Source: Acinetobacter sp. WU_MDCI_Axc73
GTDB taxonomy: Bacteria > Pseudomonadota > Gammaproteobacteria > Pseudomonadales > Moraxellaceae
NCBI RefSeq assembly: GCF_025562455.1
Contig: NZ_JAHPRO010000015.1
Span: 34,221 to 98,220 of the forward strand
DNA: 64,000 nt
Direction of reading: 5' to 3'
This document shows positions 38,097-48,559 of this stretch, in pieces (position 1 is the first letter of the stretch; each line of letters starts with the position of its first letter). The translations under genes were made by a program, and so were the position numbers. A model generated the notes under the pieces. It searched no databases, was not told the DNA's origin, and saw only the letters and a program-made list of their open reading frames with translations.

Positions 38097-38909
38097 ATGT
38101 GGTGTTTTAAAAATGCAAAACAAGTGGAAGCACTGGATTTACAGGATCGAGCATTTCATTATGGAGATGGATGCTTTACCACAGCACGTATTTATCAAGG
38201 AAAATTTGAACTCAAAGCACGACATCTATTGCGTTTAAAAAATAGTTGTAAATATTTATATCTAAAGGCAGATTTATCACTGATCGAAAAAAGTTTGGCG
38301 AAACTGTGTAGTCAATTTGAAATTTTAAATGGCACCCTTAAAATTGTGATTAGCCGTGGTGTAGGGCAGCGTGGTTATAGTCTGCCAGAACAACATGCTG
38401 ATGTGTATGTCTGGTTTTATCCGCAAACACACGCTGAATTTGCACCTCAATTGATACAAACAGGTGTGTTAAATCAAGTTATAGGGATGACTATGCCGCA
38501 TTTGGTCGGGATAAAAACATTGAATCGGCTAGAGCAGGTGTTACTGAAACAGGAAGCGGATCAACAACAATGGATAGAAGCCTTGGTAACAGATGTACAA
38601 GGAATGATAGTTGAAGGCGTGAGCAGTAATTGCTTTATTTATTTAAAAGATACATGGATTACACCCGAACTTCGTTATAATGGCGTGCACGGTGTAATGC
38701 GCGCTGAGATTTTATCCCGTATGGAAAAGCTCAATGTGCCTGTCGCTCATGGTTTTATCGATGTGGATGAGATTGCAAATATTCAGGCACTGTTTTTTTG
38801 TAATGCACTCAGTCCGATGAAAGTAGTTAGTCATCTTGATGGAAATCCTTTAGATTCTCAAATTTGTGTAGATCTTTTTTATACACTTCAACTGAACCAG
38901 ATTCACTGA
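38097..38909 (+). CDS. pabC: Aminodeoxychorismate lyase
   Basis: 270 aa from ATG 38097; the frame opens at TTG 38091. A fold-type IV PLP enzyme that releases pyruvate from 4-amino-4-deoxychorismate to give p-aminobenzoate for folate. Blocks: DRAFHYGDGCFTTARI, KIVISRGVGQRGY, GIKTLNRLEQVLLKQEA (PLP Lys), IVEGVSSNCFIY, and CNALSPMKVV at the end. The next gene, mltG, starts 1 nt after the stop; pabC-mltG-tmk is a standard gammaproteobacterial order. Confidence 0.93.
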   Translation: MWCFKNAKQVEALDLQDRAFHYGDGCFTTARIYQGKFELKARHLLRLKNSCKYLYLKADLSLIEKSLAKLCSQFEILNGTLKIVISRGVGQRGYSLPEQHADVYVWFYPQTHAEFAPQLIQTGVLNQVIGMTMPHLVGIKTLNRLEQVLLKQEADQQQWIEALVTDVQGMIVEGVSSNCFIYLKDTWITPELRYNGVHGVMRAEILSRMEKLNVPVAHGFIDVDEIANIQALFFCNALSPMKVVSHLDGNPLDSQICVDLFYTLQLNQIH

Positions 38910-38910
38910 T

Positions 38911-39987
38911 ATGTCAAAACCTTCAAATAAACCTAAAGCAAAAAATAAGAAAAAGCCGCCAAGCAAAATCGGTTTTTTTGCGAGAAATCGAAAATGGCTG
39001 GTGGCATTGTGCATTGTAGCCATTGCGGTATTCAGCTTGCTATGGATGAATCTATTTAAGGCTTATCCTGTAAAAGGCAAAAAAGAATTACTCGTGGTTG
39101 CTAATGGTGATACTTATTCACATTTCATTGAACGTCTGGCAAAAGAAAATCAAGTTTCAGTTCCTTTGATTCTCAAAATTTATCAGAAATTCTTTATTCA
39201 TGACACCATGAAAGCAGGGGTATATGAAGTCCCTCAAGGTATGAGTATTCGTAAAGTTCTAGTGATGCTATCCAACGCTGAAAATGCACAAATGATACGG
39301 GTTCAAGTGATTGAAGGAACGACCTTTAAGCAATTAATTGCAAATCTAAAAAAAGATCAGTATGTAACCAAGTCAGTTGTCAACTTACCTGAAGAACAAA
39401 TTGTAAAAGCATTGGATTTGCCTTATTCACATCCTGAAGGTTTATTTGCACCAAATACTTACTTCTTTTCCAAAGGCGAAAGCGATAAAAAAATTCTAAC
39501 GGATTTATATCATTATCAAATGAAAGCTTTAGATACTGCATGGCAAAATCGAGCAGCAGATCTACCTTATAAAAATAAGTATGAAGCCTTGATTATGGCG
39601 TCAATTATTGAAAAAGAAACCAGTCTGGACAGTGAGCTTGAACAAGTGTCTGGCGTATTTGTACGCCGTTTAAAACTCGGTATGCGCTTACAGACCGACC
39701 CCACTGTGATTTATGGCATGGGTGATAAGTATCAGGGCAAAATTAGCCGACAGGATTTGCGTACTCCGACTGCTTATAATACGTATACTATCTCTGGTTT
39801 ACCACCTACTCCGATTGCTATGCCGAGTAAAAAAGCCATTGAAGCGGCGATGCATCCTGATCAATCAAAAAATATCTACTTTGTTGCAACAGGCAATGGT
39901 GGACACAAGTTCAGTGAAACCTTGCAACAACATAATCAGGCAGTTCAGAATTATTTGTCCGTGCTAAGATCAAAAACGGATAATTAG
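38911..39987 (+). CDS. mltG: Endolytic murein transglycosylase
   Basis: 358 aa, YceG family. A basic, Lys/Pro-rich cytoplasmic start, one membrane anchor (residues 29-50), a LysM-like segment, and the catalytic domain with EGLFAPNTYFF, ALIMASIIEKET (catalytic Glu), QTDPTVIYG, YNTYTISGLPPTPIAMP and FVATGNGGHKFSET. It cuts nascent glycan strands in the periplasm and is thought to set strand length. Between pabC and tmk. Confidence 0.96.
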   Translation: MSKPSNKPKAKNKKKPPSKIGFFARNRKWLVALCIVAIAVFSLLWMNLFKAYPVKGKKELLVVANGDTYSHFIERLAKENQVSVPLILKIYQKFFIHDTMKAGVYEVPQGMSIRKVLVMLSNAENAQMIRVQVIEGTTFKQLIANLKKDQYVTKSVVNLPEEQIVKALDLPYSHPEGLFAPNTYFFSKGESDKKILTDLYHYQMKALDTAWQNRAADLPYKNKYEALIMASIIEKETSLDSELEQVSGVFVRRLKLGMRLQTDPTVIYGMGDKYQGKISRQDLRTPTAYNTYTISGLPPTPIAMPSKKAIEAAMHPDQSKNIYFVATGNGGHKFSETLQQHNQAVQNYLSVLRSKTDN

Positions 39988-40036
39988 CACCCACACACGT
40001 ATAAACCAAGCTCGTATCCAAAATGACGGAGATATT

Positions 40037-40636
40037 ATGTTCATTAGCTTTGAAGGCACGGAAGGTGTGGGAAAAACCACGCTCATTCGTAAGATTTATG
40101 AGTATTTCGAGCGTCAGGGTGAACACCTCGTATTAACTCGTGAACCAGGGGGAACGCCTTTGGCTGAGCGAGTGCGTGATTTGTTGCTTGCAGTCAATCA
40201 TGAAGAAAAGATGGCACATGATACCGAGCTTTTATTGATTTATGCAGCACGGGCGCAACATATCCAACAAGTCATTATTCCTGCCTTAGATGCAGGCAAA
40301 ACAGTACTTACTGATCGTTTTACCGATGCCAGTTATGCCTATCAATGTGCAGGGCGTGGTTTAAGTAAGGAAAAGCTCAATATTTTGAATCAAACTTTTG
40401 TTTCACAAATGCCAGATATTACATTCTGGTTGGATGCTCCTATTGAACTTGGTATGTCACGTGCGCGTGAACGTGGTGCTTTGGATCGTTTTGAGCAGGA
40501 AAAAGTCGATTTTTTTGAGCGAGTACGTCAAGGTTATCACGAGTTACATCAGTTATATCCAGAACGAGTGAAACGTTTGGATGCAACTCAAGCACCTGAA
40601 CAGGTGTTTGAAGATGCATTAATCTATCTAAAATAG
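40037..40636 (+). CDS. tmk: Thymidylate kinase
   Basis: 199 aa. P-loop FEGTEGVGKTTLIRKI, TREPGGTPLAERVRDLLL (substrate DRX-type Arg), TDRFTDASYAYQCAGRGL, and a lid-like RARERGALDRFEQE. Phosphorylates dTMP to dTDP. ATG 40037 follows GGAGATATT. Third gene of the pabC-mltG-tmk group. Confidence 0.97.
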   Translation: MFISFEGTEGVGKTTLIRKIYEYFERQGEHLVLTREPGGTPLAERVRDLLLAVNHEEKMAHDTELLLIYAARAQHIQQVIIPALDAGKTVLTDRFTDASYAYQCAGRGLSKEKLNILNQTFVSQMPDITFWLDAPIELGMSRARERGALDRFEQEKVDFFERVRQGYHELHQLYPERVKRLDATQAPEQVFEDALIYLK

Positions 40637-40645
40637 TTCTGTAAG

Positions 40646-40689
40646 CGAATAAAATGCGCAAAATATCAAATTTTTGTGCATTTTATTCT
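40646..40689. terminator. Bidirectional terminator between tmk and nadB
   Basis: Long AT-rich stem GAATAAAATGCGCAAAA pairing with TTTTTGTGCATTTTATTC with one mismatch, between convergent genes, with A/T flanks on each side. Confidence 0.75.
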
Positions 40690-40700
40690 GGCTGGATAAT

Positions 40701-42335
40701 TTAAACTGTATTAACTAAAGGTTGTTCCACTTCAAAATTTGGTGGAGTCAGTACTGTTTTGCGTAACTCTGTTCCTAGTTCAGGATAATCTAGGGTGTAA
40801 TGTAAACCGCGAGATTCTTTACGTTGCATCGCACATCGTACAATCATTTCTGAAACAAGCACTAAATTTCGGAGTTCGATCAGATTTTTACTGACTCGAT
40901 AGTCCTGATAATATTCAGTGATTTCCCGTTTTAACATTTCGATGCGATGTAGCGCGCGTTCCAGTCGTTTAGTGGTTCGCACGATCCCCACATAGTTCCA
41001 CATGGTCGAACGCAATTCATCCCAGTTTTGCAAAATCACAACGTCTTCATCTGCATCTGTAACCTGTGATTCATCCCAAGTAGGAACATCAGGCCATGTA
41101 AAATTCGAATCAAATTTATTTTGAATATCCTGTGCAGCACTCATGCCATAGACAAAACATTCAAGTAATGAGTTACTGGCCATACGGTTAGCACCGTGTA
41201 AACCAGTATAAGAAGTTTCGCCAATGGCATATAAGCCTTCGATATCTGTTTGGCTGTGTTCATCTACCACCACACCACCACAGGTATAATGTGCAGCAGG
41301 AACCACTGGAATCATATCTTTGGTGATATCAATGCCTAGTTCAAGCAAGCGGGTATAAAGTGTTGGGAAATGTTCCTGAATAAACTGTGCAGGTTTATGC
41401 GTAATATCGAGCCAGACATGGCGAATCCCCAAGCGCTTAATTTCATGGTCAATTGTACGGGCTACGATATCCCGCGGTGCAAGTTCAGCGCGTTCATCAA
41501 AACGCAGCATGAAACGTTCGCCATCTGGTAGGCGTAAATATGCACCTTCACCCCGCATGGCTTCAGTAATTAAAAAAGACCGCGCCTGTGGATGATATAA
41601 ACAGGTTGGATGGAATTGATTAAACTCCATGTTCGCCACGCGACAACCTGCACGATAGGCCATGGCGAGCCCATCACCTGTGGCAATATCAGGATTTGAA
41701 GTATAAAGATAAGCTTTCATCGCACCACCACAGGCGAGTGCTGTAAACGGTGCTAAAAATGTATGTACTTTCTCGGTTTTTTCGTCAAGTACATACAGTC
41801 CAATGGCACGATTACTTTGATTTTTTCGTCCTAATTTATGTAATGTAATGACATCAATAGCGATGTAATTTTCAAAAATAGTGAGATTTTTTTGTTCTTT
41901 GGCGCGTTGAACCAATGTGGTAGAAATTGCTTTACCTGTTGCATCTGCTGCATGAATAATTCGGCGCTGTGAATGTCCGCCTTCACGAGTAAGATGAAGC
42001 TGATCTTCTTCATCAAGGGTAAATTCAACACCATGATTTAAAAGAAAATCAACGGATGATTGACCACCTTCAACTGTTTGTTTCACTGCATCAAGTTCAC
42101 ATAAATGTGCACCTGCAATCATCGTGTCATCAATATGCTGTTGAATAGAATCAGTTTCATCGAGTACCGCAGCCACACCACCTTGTGCGTAAAAAGTACT
42201 GGCTTCAGTTAGAGAAGATTTGGCTAAAACTGCAATGTTGTAATGACTTGGTAATGACAAAGCAAGGCTTAATCCAGCGCCGCCACTCCCCACAATGATC
42301 ACATCAAAATGATGAGCTGTGTTTGAATCAGACAT
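40701..42335 (-). CDS. nadB: L-aspartate oxidase
   Basis: 544 aa. FAD-binding [17 protein letters not shown] at the N-terminus, [60 protein letters not shown] and [20 protein letters not shown], with [17 protein letters not shown]. It oxidises aspartate to iminoaspartate in de novo NAD synthesis. C-terminal helical region is normal. Single-gene unit; convergent with tmk. Confidence 0.97.
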   Translation of the reverse strand: MSDSNTAHHFDVIIVGSGGAGLSLALSLPSHYNIAVLAKSSLTEASTFYAQGGVAAVLDETDSIQQHIDDTMIAGAHLCELDAVKQTVEGGQSSVDFLLNHGVEFTLDEEDQLHLTREGGHSQRRIIHAADATGKAISTTLVQRAKEQKNLTIFENYIAIDVITLHKLGRKNQSNRAIGLYVLDEKTEKVHTFLAPFTALACGGAMKAYLYTSNPDIATGDGLAMAYRAGCRVANMEFNQFHPTCLYHPQARSFLITEAMRGEGAYLRLPDGERFMLRFDERAELAPRDIVARTIDHEIKRLGIRHVWLDITHKPAQFIQEHFPTLYTRLLELGIDITKDMIPVVPAAHYTCGGVVVDEHSQTDIEGLYAIGETSYTGLHGANRMASNSLLECFVYGMSAAQDIQNKFDSNFTWPDVPTWDESQVTDADEDVVILQNWDELRSTMWNYVGIVRTTKRLERALHRIEMLKREITEYYQDYRVSKNLIELRNLVLVSEMIVRCAMQRKESRGLHYTLDYPELGTELRKTVLTPPNFEVEQPLVNTV

Positions 42336-42598
42336 GTCCGTCAGCTAATTTACAAAAAAGTTTGCTAATAACACGCTTTTTTTTAAGAAAAGGCAAGACT
42401 CTATATGCTTAAATCTAAGTCGAATTTTCAATAAACTTTCAATCTTTAAAATTTTGGATGATCAAAATAGAGAAAATTTAATGAAATAATTGCAATTTTT
42501 TATTCTGGAAATAATAAACATATTATTACGGAAATATAGAAAAAGTTGTGTTAAAACAATTCGGTCTAACCTAAAACTAGTCTGTGAGTTCGTGTTAC
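42336..42598. other. AT-rich spacer upstream of the MucD-like gene
   Basis: About 260 AT-rich bases between divergent nadB and the protease gene. Promoters for both should be here; no sigma-E type -35/-10 could be confirmed. Confidence 0.4.
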
Positions 42599-43981
42599 AT
42601 GAATAGTCGCTCTTTACAAAATGGAATGTATGCTATGGTTTTTACCATGGCGGCTGTACAAGCGAATGCTGCAACCCCTGTCGATTTCTCAAGTCTGGTT
42701 GAACAAGCCAGCCCCGCAGTGGTCAGCGTCAATGTTGTAAAAAAAATGACTCAGGAAGAGTTGTTACAACAACAAGTTCCCGAAATTTTAAAACGTTTTT
42801 TTGGTAATCAAGTCGTCATTCCACAACAACAAGCTCCACAAGAAAAAGTAGGATACGGAAGCGCTTTTTTTATTAGTAAGGATGGATATCTACTTACTAA
42901 TCACCATGTCGTTGAAGATGCTTCACGTATTACCGTAACCTTACAGGATCGTCGTGAAATTGATGCAAAAGTGATTGGAAGTGATGAGCGTACTGACGTG
43001 GCATTACTCAAAGTTGATGGAACTAATTATCCTTCCTTGAAAATAGGCAATGTTGATCAATTGAAAGTAGGCGAGCCTGTGCTTGCAATTGGTTCACCAT
43101 TTGGTTTTGAGTATTCTGCTTCGGCTGGTATTGTCAGTGCCAAATCACGAAATATGCAGGGTGAAACCTCAGTTCCGTTCATTCAAACCGATGTGGCTTT
43201 AAATCCGGGCAACTCAGGCGGTCCATTATTTAACCAGCGCGGTGAAGTCGTTGGTGTGAATTCTCGTATTTTTAGTGGTACGGGTGGTTATATGGGGTTG
43301 TCATTCTCGATTCCAATTGATGTAGCAATGGATGTAGTTCAACAACTTAAAACTACAGGTAAAGTGACTCGTTCCTATTTAGGTGTGATGCTACAAGATA
43401 TTGATCGAAATCTAGCCGATGCTTATAACTTGCCACGTCCAGAAGGTTCACTCATCAATCAAGTTGCGCCAAATTCACCAGCCGCCAAAGCGGGATTAAA
43501 AGCGGGTGATATCATTATGAAATATAATGGTTCCCCAATTTCACGCACTTCAGATTTATTAAACTATTTGAATCGTACCATGCCAAAACAGACGATTCAG
43601 TTGGAAATATTGCGTGATGGAAAACCACGTAATGTTTCTGCGACCCTAACCACTGCTCCAGACGACACACCAGCAACCTCAGAGCGTGCAACACAACAAA
43701 ATGGGCCAGTATTAGGGATGTCGATTCGAAACTTAACACCAGCTGAGCAAACCCGTCTTGATGTTCGTGGGGGTATTTTGGTTGAAGATGTGACGCGTGG
43801 AGGCTTGGCTGCGCAGTCCAATATTATTTCAGGTGATGTCATTACTCAAATTAATAATATCAGTATATTAAATACGGGGGATTTTAGTAAAGCTGTTGCT
43901 GCATTGCCTAAAAACACGGTGGTACGAGTGTCCATTATTCGTCAGGGACAACGTGCGATGTTGGGCTTACGAATCAAATAA
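42599..43981 (+). CDS. Periplasmic Do-family protease, MucD/DegP-like
   Basis: 460 aa from ATG 42599, giving a clean signal peptide (GMYAMVFTMAAVQANAA); a GTG at 42584 is also in frame. Triad H103 (TNHHVV), D133 (TDVALLKV), S206 (NPGNSGGPL). Two PDZ domains follow (about 245-335 and 370-460). DegP/MucD enzymes degrade or refold misfolded envelope proteins. Unlike the copy at 24268 it is soluble and has two PDZ domains, so the two probably divide folding stress and signalling roles (inference). Confidence 0.94.
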   Translation: MNSRSLQNGMYAMVFTMAAVQANAATPVDFSSLVEQASPAVVSVNVVKKMTQEELLQQQVPEILKRFFGNQVVIPQQQAPQEKVGYGSAFFISKDGYLLTNHHVVEDASRITVTLQDRREIDAKVIGSDERTDVALLKVDGTNYPSLKIGNVDQLKVGEPVLAIGSPFGFEYSASAGIVSAKSRNMQGETSVPFIQTDVALNPGNSGGPLFNQRGEVVGVNSRIFSGTGGYMGLSFSIPIDVAMDVVQQLKTTGKVTRSYLGVMLQDIDRNLADAYNLPRPEGSLINQVAPNSPAAKAGLKAGDIIMKYNGSPISRTSDLLNYLNRTMPKQTIQLEILRDGKPRNVSATLTTAPDDTPATSERATQQNGPVLGMSIRNLTPAEQTRLDVRGGILVEDVTRGGLAAQSNIISGDVITQINNISILNTGDFSKAVAALPKNTVVRVSIIRQGQRAMLGLRIK

Positions 43982-44001
43982 TCCTGCGTTTAATATAGAA
44001 T

Positions 44002-44030
44002 AAGCCACTTTAAATGAAGTGGCTTTTTTA
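44002..44030 (+). terminator. Terminator of the MucD-like gene
   Basis: AAGCCACTT/AAGTGGCTT stem with a 6-nt loop and a T-run, just after the protease stop. Confidence 0.9.
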
Positions 44031-44108
44031 TGGAATATCTTGAGTAAGATACAGTATAAATGTGAAGTGTAGCCTCTGTATGAAGATGCAAATTGGAACC
44101 AATAAAGA

Positions 44109-44558
44109 ATGAGTGCGATTTTTGATTTAAAACTAATGGTACAGCCTGAACACATCGATCAATTGGGGCATGTGAATAATGTGATGTATGTGCAATGGAT
44201 GCAGGATGTCGCAACAGCACATATCGATCGATTAGGCTTGGGTCTAAAACAATATCTGGAAATGAATCATGCCATGGTGGCTGTAGAACACCACGTACAG
44301 TATCGAAAAGCTGCCTTTGAAGGAGAGGAAATTATTTTGCGTACATGGCTAGATGCGATTGATAGTTTGTATTTATCCCGCCAATACGTGTTTTATCGCT
44401 CGAAAGATCAAAGTGTTTTGTTTGTTGGTAAAACTAAATGGGCTTGTGTCGAAATCAGTACAGGTCGACCAAAACGGATGTCGCCCACCTTTACTCAAAC
44501 CTATCAACCTTTAGCACAGGAAATCAATCCGATCGATTTTACAGTGACTTATGACTAA
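44109..44558 (+). CDS. Hotdog-fold acyl-CoA thioesterase
   Basis: 149 aa. PEHIDQLGHVNNVMYVQWMQ is the 4HBT/YbgC-type active-site block with the conserved Asp/Asn region, and EHHVQYRKAAFEGEEI follows. Cleaves acyl-CoA thioesters; chain specificity cannot be read. Separate from lepA by 225 bases. Start ATG 44109. Confidence 0.85.
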   Translation: MSAIFDLKLMVQPEHIDQLGHVNNVMYVQWMQDVATAHIDRLGLGLKQYLEMNHAMVAVEHHVQYRKAAFEGEEIILRTWLDAIDSLYLSRQYVFYRSKDQSVLFVGKTKWACVEISTGRPKRMSPTFTQTYQPLAQEINPIDFTVTYD

Positions 44559-44723
44559 TCGAATGGATTTATGAGTTATTGTTTCAATCTTTTCCAATGA
44601 TTTCATCAATCCTCAGAGTGCATTTTGCGAGGATTACATGAATAGTTTTAAAAGCAGAATGATCGCACTATATTTTTAAGGTAGGGTTGCTTATACTGTG
44701 CAGCAATTTAGGACAGTCCTTTT

Positions 44724-44772
44724 ACATCTTGCATACTGTATGAAGTATTGCATTTAAAGATGTATTTTTTTT
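44724..44772 (+). promoter_or_regulatory. Hairpin plus T8 in the lepA leader
   Basis: Outer arms ACATCTT/AAGATGT with an imperfect inner stem (GCATACT/AGTATTGC) end in T8 at 44765-44772, 12 nt before the lepA ATG. It looks like an intrinsic terminator or attenuator placed directly in front of the gene. The stem has bulges, so its strength is uncertain. Confidence 0.45.
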
Positions 44773-44783
44773 CAGAGTAATCT

Positions 44784-46601
44784 ATGGCGTCGGCTAAAAA
44801 ATCCGTTGATATCAAAAATATTCGTAACTTCTCGATCATTGCTCACATTGATCATGGTAAGTCAACTCTGGCTGACCGTTTTATTCAGATGTGTGGTGGT
44901 TTACAAGACCGTGAAATGCAAGCTCAGGTCTTGGACTCAATGGAGCTTGAACGCGAACGCGGGATTACCATTAAAGCGGCATCGGTCACACTGTATTACA
45001 CGCATCCGAATGGTCAAGAATATCAGCTTAACTTTATTGATACCCCAGGGCACGTAGATTTTTCCTATGAAGTTTCTCGCTCGCTTGCTGCTTGTGAGGG
45101 TGCATTGCTTGTGGTAGATGCAGCGCAGGGCGTAGAAGCACAGTCCGTTGCAAACTGTTACACCGCGATTGAGCAGGGACTTGAAGTTCTTCCCATTTTA
45201 AACAAAATTGATTTACCACAGGCCGAACCTGAGCGCGTCATTCATGAAATTGAAGAAATCATTGGGATTGAAGCGACAGATGCACCAACCTGCTCAGCAA
45301 AAACAGGTTTAGGTGTTGAAGGTGTCCTTGAACGTTTAGTCGATGTGATCCCGCCTCCAGTAGGTGATCGTGAAGCACCGTTACAGGCTTTAATTATCGA
45401 CTCATGGTTTGATAACTATTTAGGTGTGGTGTCTTTAGTACGGATCAAACAGGGTCGTATCCGTAAAGGCGATAAAATGTTGGTCAAATCCACAGGTCAG
45501 GTACATCCTGTAACCTCTGTGGGGGTATTTAATCCGAAACATACCGAGACTGATATCCTTGAAGCGGGTGAAGTTGGTTTCGTGATTGCAGGGATTAAAG
45601 ATATTTTTGGTGCGCCAGTAGGTGATACCATTACTTTATCTTCAACACCTGAAGTTACCACTTTACCAGGTTTTAAAAAGGTTAAACCACAGGTATATGC
45701 TGGCTTATTTCCGATTGATTCCAGTGATTTTGAGCCATTCCGAGAGGCGTTACAAAAACTACAAATTAATGATTCTGCTTTGTTCTTTGAACCTGAAAGT
45801 TCAGATGCACTTGGTTTTGGTTTCCGTTGCGGCTTCTTGGGTATGCTGCACATGGAAATCGTACAGGAACGTTTAGAGCGTGAGTATGATCTCGATCTGA
45901 TTAGCTCTGCACCTACGGTGGTGTATGAAGCGGTAACTAAAAAGGGCGATACCATTTATATCGACAGCCCTTCTAAAATGCCAGATGGGAGTTTGGTTGA
46001 GGACTTGCGTGAACCGATAGCAGAATGTCACATCCTTGTTCCTCAGGAATATCTGGGAAATGTCATGACCTTGTGTATCGAGCGTCGTGGTGTGCAAAAG
46101 GATATGAAATTTTTAGGAAATCAGGTTTCAGTGACTTTTGAAATTCCGATGGCAGAAGTGGTCATGGATTTCTTTGATAAATTGAAATCGTGTTCGCGTG
46201 GTTTTGCATCCTTGGATTATAACTTTGTACGTTTTGAGAGTTCATCTCTAGTTAAGGTTGATGTATTAATTAATGGTGAAAAGGTTGATGCCTTGGCCAT
46301 GATCTGTCACCGTCAGGATGCGCGTCATCGTGGTATTGCACTGGTTGAAAAGATGAAAGATCTGATTCCACGTCAAATGTTTGATGTTGCGATTCAGGCG
46401 GCGATCGGTGCGCAGGTTATTGCCCGTTCCACCGTTAAAGCTATGCGTAAAAACGTCTTGGCGAAATGTTATGGTGGTGACGTATCGCGTAAGAAGAAAT
46501 TACTTGCGAAACAAAAAGAAGGTAAGAAACGTATGAAACAGGTGGGTAGTGTAGAAATCCCACAAGAAGCGTTTTTAGCTGTATTAAAAGTTGATAGATA
46601 A
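44784..46601 (+). CDS. lepA: Elongation factor 4 (LepA)
   Basis: 605 aa, standard length. G motifs: [35 protein letters not shown] and SAKTGLG. EF4-specific C-terminal part with [13 protein letters not shown] and [19 protein letters not shown] ribosomal GTPase acting on translocation and initiation. It is followed by lepB 63 nt later, the common gammaproteobacterial pairing. Confidence 0.98.
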   Translation: MASAKKSVDIKNIRNFSIIAHIDHGKSTLADRFIQMCGGLQDREMQAQVLDSMELERERGITIKAASVTLYYTHPNGQEYQLNFIDTPGHVDFSYEVSRSLAACEGALLVVDAAQGVEAQSVANCYTAIEQGLEVLPILNKIDLPQAEPERVIHEIEEIIGIEATDAPTCSAKTGLGVEGVLERLVDVIPPPVGDREAPLQALIIDSWFDNYLGVVSLVRIKQGRIRKGDKMLVKSTGQVHPVTSVGVFNPKHTETDILEAGEVGFVIAGIKDIFGAPVGDTITLSSTPEVTTLPGFKKVKPQVYAGLFPIDSSDFEPFREALQKLQINDSALFFEPESSDALGFGFRCGFLGMLHMEIVQERLEREYDLDLISSAPTVVYEAVTKKGDTIYIDSPSKMPDGSLVEDLREPIAECHILVPQEYLGNVMTLCIERRGVQKDMKFLGNQVSVTFEIPMAEVVMDFFDKLKSCSRGFASLDYNFVRFESSSLVKVDVLINGEKVDALAMICHRQDARHRGIALVEKMKDLIPRQMFDVAIQAAIGAQVIARSTVKAMRKNVLAKCYGGDVSRKKKLLAKQKEGKKRMKQVGSVEIPQEAFLAVLKVDR

Positions 46602-46664
46602 GGCGTGGAAAAGCATTGCTTTATCCTGCTGAAAAACGAGCAGCGTTGCTGCGAGTGAGGTTTT

Positions 46665-47492
46665 GTGGATTTTGATTTTAATTTGATTCTCGTTCCAGTT
46701 ACGCTGTTGTTTTTTATCGTATGGTTACTCGATAAATTGGTGTTCAAACAACGTGCAAACAAAGGTCGCGATAACGAAAATTTTCTGATCACATGGGCAT
46801 ATGACTTTTGGCCTGTGTTGGCGGTGGTACTCATTTTGCGCTCTTTTTTGTACGAGCCATTTAATATCCCTTCGGATTCGATGGTACCAACACTCGAAAC
46901 AGGTGATTTCATCTTAGTTAACAAGTTTGACTATGGTGTACGTTTGCCGATCATTAATAAGAAAATTATTGATGTCGGAGAACCTGAACGTGGTGATGTC
47001 ATTGTATTCCGTTATCCACCACAACCTTCGATCAGTTATATTAAGCGTGTGATCGGTTTACCGGGCGATCATATTGTTTATGATCACGGAGAGTTGACAA
47101 TTAATGGTCAAAAAGTACCAAAGGTTGCGGTCGAATTTCATCGTGAAAAAGATATTTTGGATACACCGACTTCGATTTATCATAAAGAAACGTTGGGAAC
47201 TCACACACATCTGATGCGTGAACTCGAAGGGGTGAATATTGCTCGTCAAGCGCCGTTCATCAATTATATAGAAAATGGTAAATATTCGAATCAAGATGGT
47301 TTATATTGGGAAGTGACTGTTCCAAAAGGGCATTATTTTGCAATGGGCGATAATCGTGACCAAAGTGCAGATAGCCGTTTTTGGGGATTCGTTCCTGAGG
47401 AAAACTTAACCGGCCGAGCTTTCTATATCTGGATGCATAAAGAGCCAGGCTTTAAGATTCCATCGTTCAGTCGAAATGGGAAAATTGACTAA
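46665..47492 (+). CDS. lepB: Signal peptidase I
   Basis: 275 aa from GTG 46665, with TGAGG five bases upstream. Two N-terminal membrane helices (residues 6-25 and about 45-62), then the periplasmic catalytic domain: S72 in NIPSDSMVPTL, K127 in YIKRVIGLPGD, and the box GDNRDQSADSRFWGFVPE. It cleaves Sec and Tat signal peptides. Upstream of DUF4845-rnc-era. Confidence 0.97.
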   Translation: MDFDFNLILVPVTLLFFIVWLLDKLVFKQRANKGRDNENFLITWAYDFWPVLAVVLILRSFLYEPFNIPSDSMVPTLETGDFILVNKFDYGVRLPIINKKIIDVGEPERGDVIVFRYPPQPSISYIKRVIGLPGDHIVYDHGELTINGQKVPKVAVEFHREKDILDTPTSIYHKETLGTHTHLMRELEGVNIARQAPFINYIENGKYSNQDGLYWEVTVPKGHYFAMGDNRDQSADSRFWGFVPEENLTGRAFYIWMHKEPGFKIPSFSRNGKID

Positions 47493-47515
47493 AAACACGA
47501 TTAGGAATACTACAA

Positions 47516-47890
47516 ATGCGTAAGTCTCAACAAGGCGCTTCGTATTTAGCCATTTTATTTGGGGTAATTTTATTTGCACTGGCAGTCAAGGCTGCCGTTG
47601 TAATCTGGCCTGCTTATTGGGATGACCGAGTGATTGATAGTCAAATTGAGGAGCTCATCCAAAATAGCACTTCAGATATCACACCTGCCAAATTTGATAT
47701 GCAAATGGATCAGCGTTTGGACATGAACAATATCCGTGATTTACACTTTAAAGATATTGCCAAAGTGACCACAAACAATGGTCTAAACGTCAGTAAAAAG
47801 TACGAAATAAGAAAACCTTTCTTATTGAATATTGATTTAGTTCTAACATTCGAGAAAAATTTTGATCAAAGGTCAGTCCAAGCTAAGTGA
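47516..47890 (+). CDS. DUF4845 membrane protein
   Basis: 124 aa with one N-terminal membrane helix (QQGASYLAILFGVILFALAV) and a short extracytoplasmic domain. This matches the DUF4845 family, typically encoded between lepB and rnc in Pseudomonas and Acinetobacter. Function unknown; the position suggests a link to signal peptidase. Its 3' end overlaps the rnc start by 29 nt. Confidence 0.88.
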   Translation: MRKSQQGASYLAILFGVILFALAVKAAVVIWPAYWDDRVIDSQIEELIQNSTSDITPAKFDMQMDQRLDMNNIRDLHFKDIAKVTTNNGLNVSKKYEIRKPFLLNIDLVLTFEKNFDQRSVQAK

Positions 47891-48554
47891 TCCTCGATTA
47901 CCGAGCAGGATAGGTTACCAGTTTCAGCAAGCTGATTTACTTCAGCTTGCTTTAACCCACCGATCTGTCAGTCACAAACATAATTATGAGCGTCTGGAGT
48001 TTTTAGGCGACTCATTACTTGGCATGATCATTGCCAATTATCTATATCAGACCTATCCGCATGAAAATGAGGGTCGGCTTACCCGTATGCGTGCTACACT
48101 GGTGCGACAGGAAGCTTTAGGCAAAATTGCAAACGATTTGAAACTTAGTCGGTGTTTAATATTAAGCACAGGTGAATTAAAATCGGGTGGTCATCATCGT
48201 GAATCCATATTAGCCGATACTGTAGAGGCGATTATTGGGGCAATTTATGTCGACAGTGCTGATTTAGAGTTATTAAAAAGTATTGTTTTAAAATGGTATA
48301 CGCCTTATCTGGATCATATCGAGCCAAGTGATCAGCTTAAAGATCCTAAATCGCGTTTACAAGAGTATCTACAAGCACGTAAAAAACCTCTCCCTGTTTA
48401 CGAGGTTGTAGATATTCAAGGTGATGCACCTCACCAACATTTTAAAGTGCAATGTTCGGTAGCTGGGCTACCCAATATTGTAGGTGAGGGTTCAAGCCGA
48501 CGTTTTGCCGAACAGGCAGCGGCGGCAGAATTATTAAAGTTATTGGAGCAATAG
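47862..48554 (+). CDS. rnc: Ribonuclease III
   Basis: 230 aa from TTG 47862 overlapping the DUF4845 gene. Signature ERLEFLGDSLLG (43-54, catalytic Glu and Asp), ADTVEAIIGAIYVD (second acidic pair), and the C-terminal dsRNA-binding domain (KSRLQEYLQ to AAAAELLKLLE). It processes rRNA precursors and structured mRNAs. Coupled to the upstream gene by overlap; the rare TTG start may limit expression. Confidence 0.97.
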   Translation: MIKGQSKLSDPRLPSRIGYQFQQADLLQLALTHRSVSHKHNYERLEFLGDSLLGMIIANYLYQTYPHENEGRLTRMRATLVRQEALGKIANDLKLSRCLILSTGELKSGGHHRESILADTVEAIIGAIYVDSADLELLKSIVLKWYTPYLDHIEPSDQLKDPKSRLQEYLQARKKPLPVYEVVDIQGDAPHQHFKVQCSVAGLPNIVGEGSSRRFAEQAAAAELLKLLEQ

Positions 48555-48559
48555 CCTGC

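Noticed and set aside
42336..42598. Sigma-E-like promoter before the MucD-like gene
   Set aside because: I looked for a GGAACTT/TCTGA pair because DegP genes often use sigma-E, but none was convincing.
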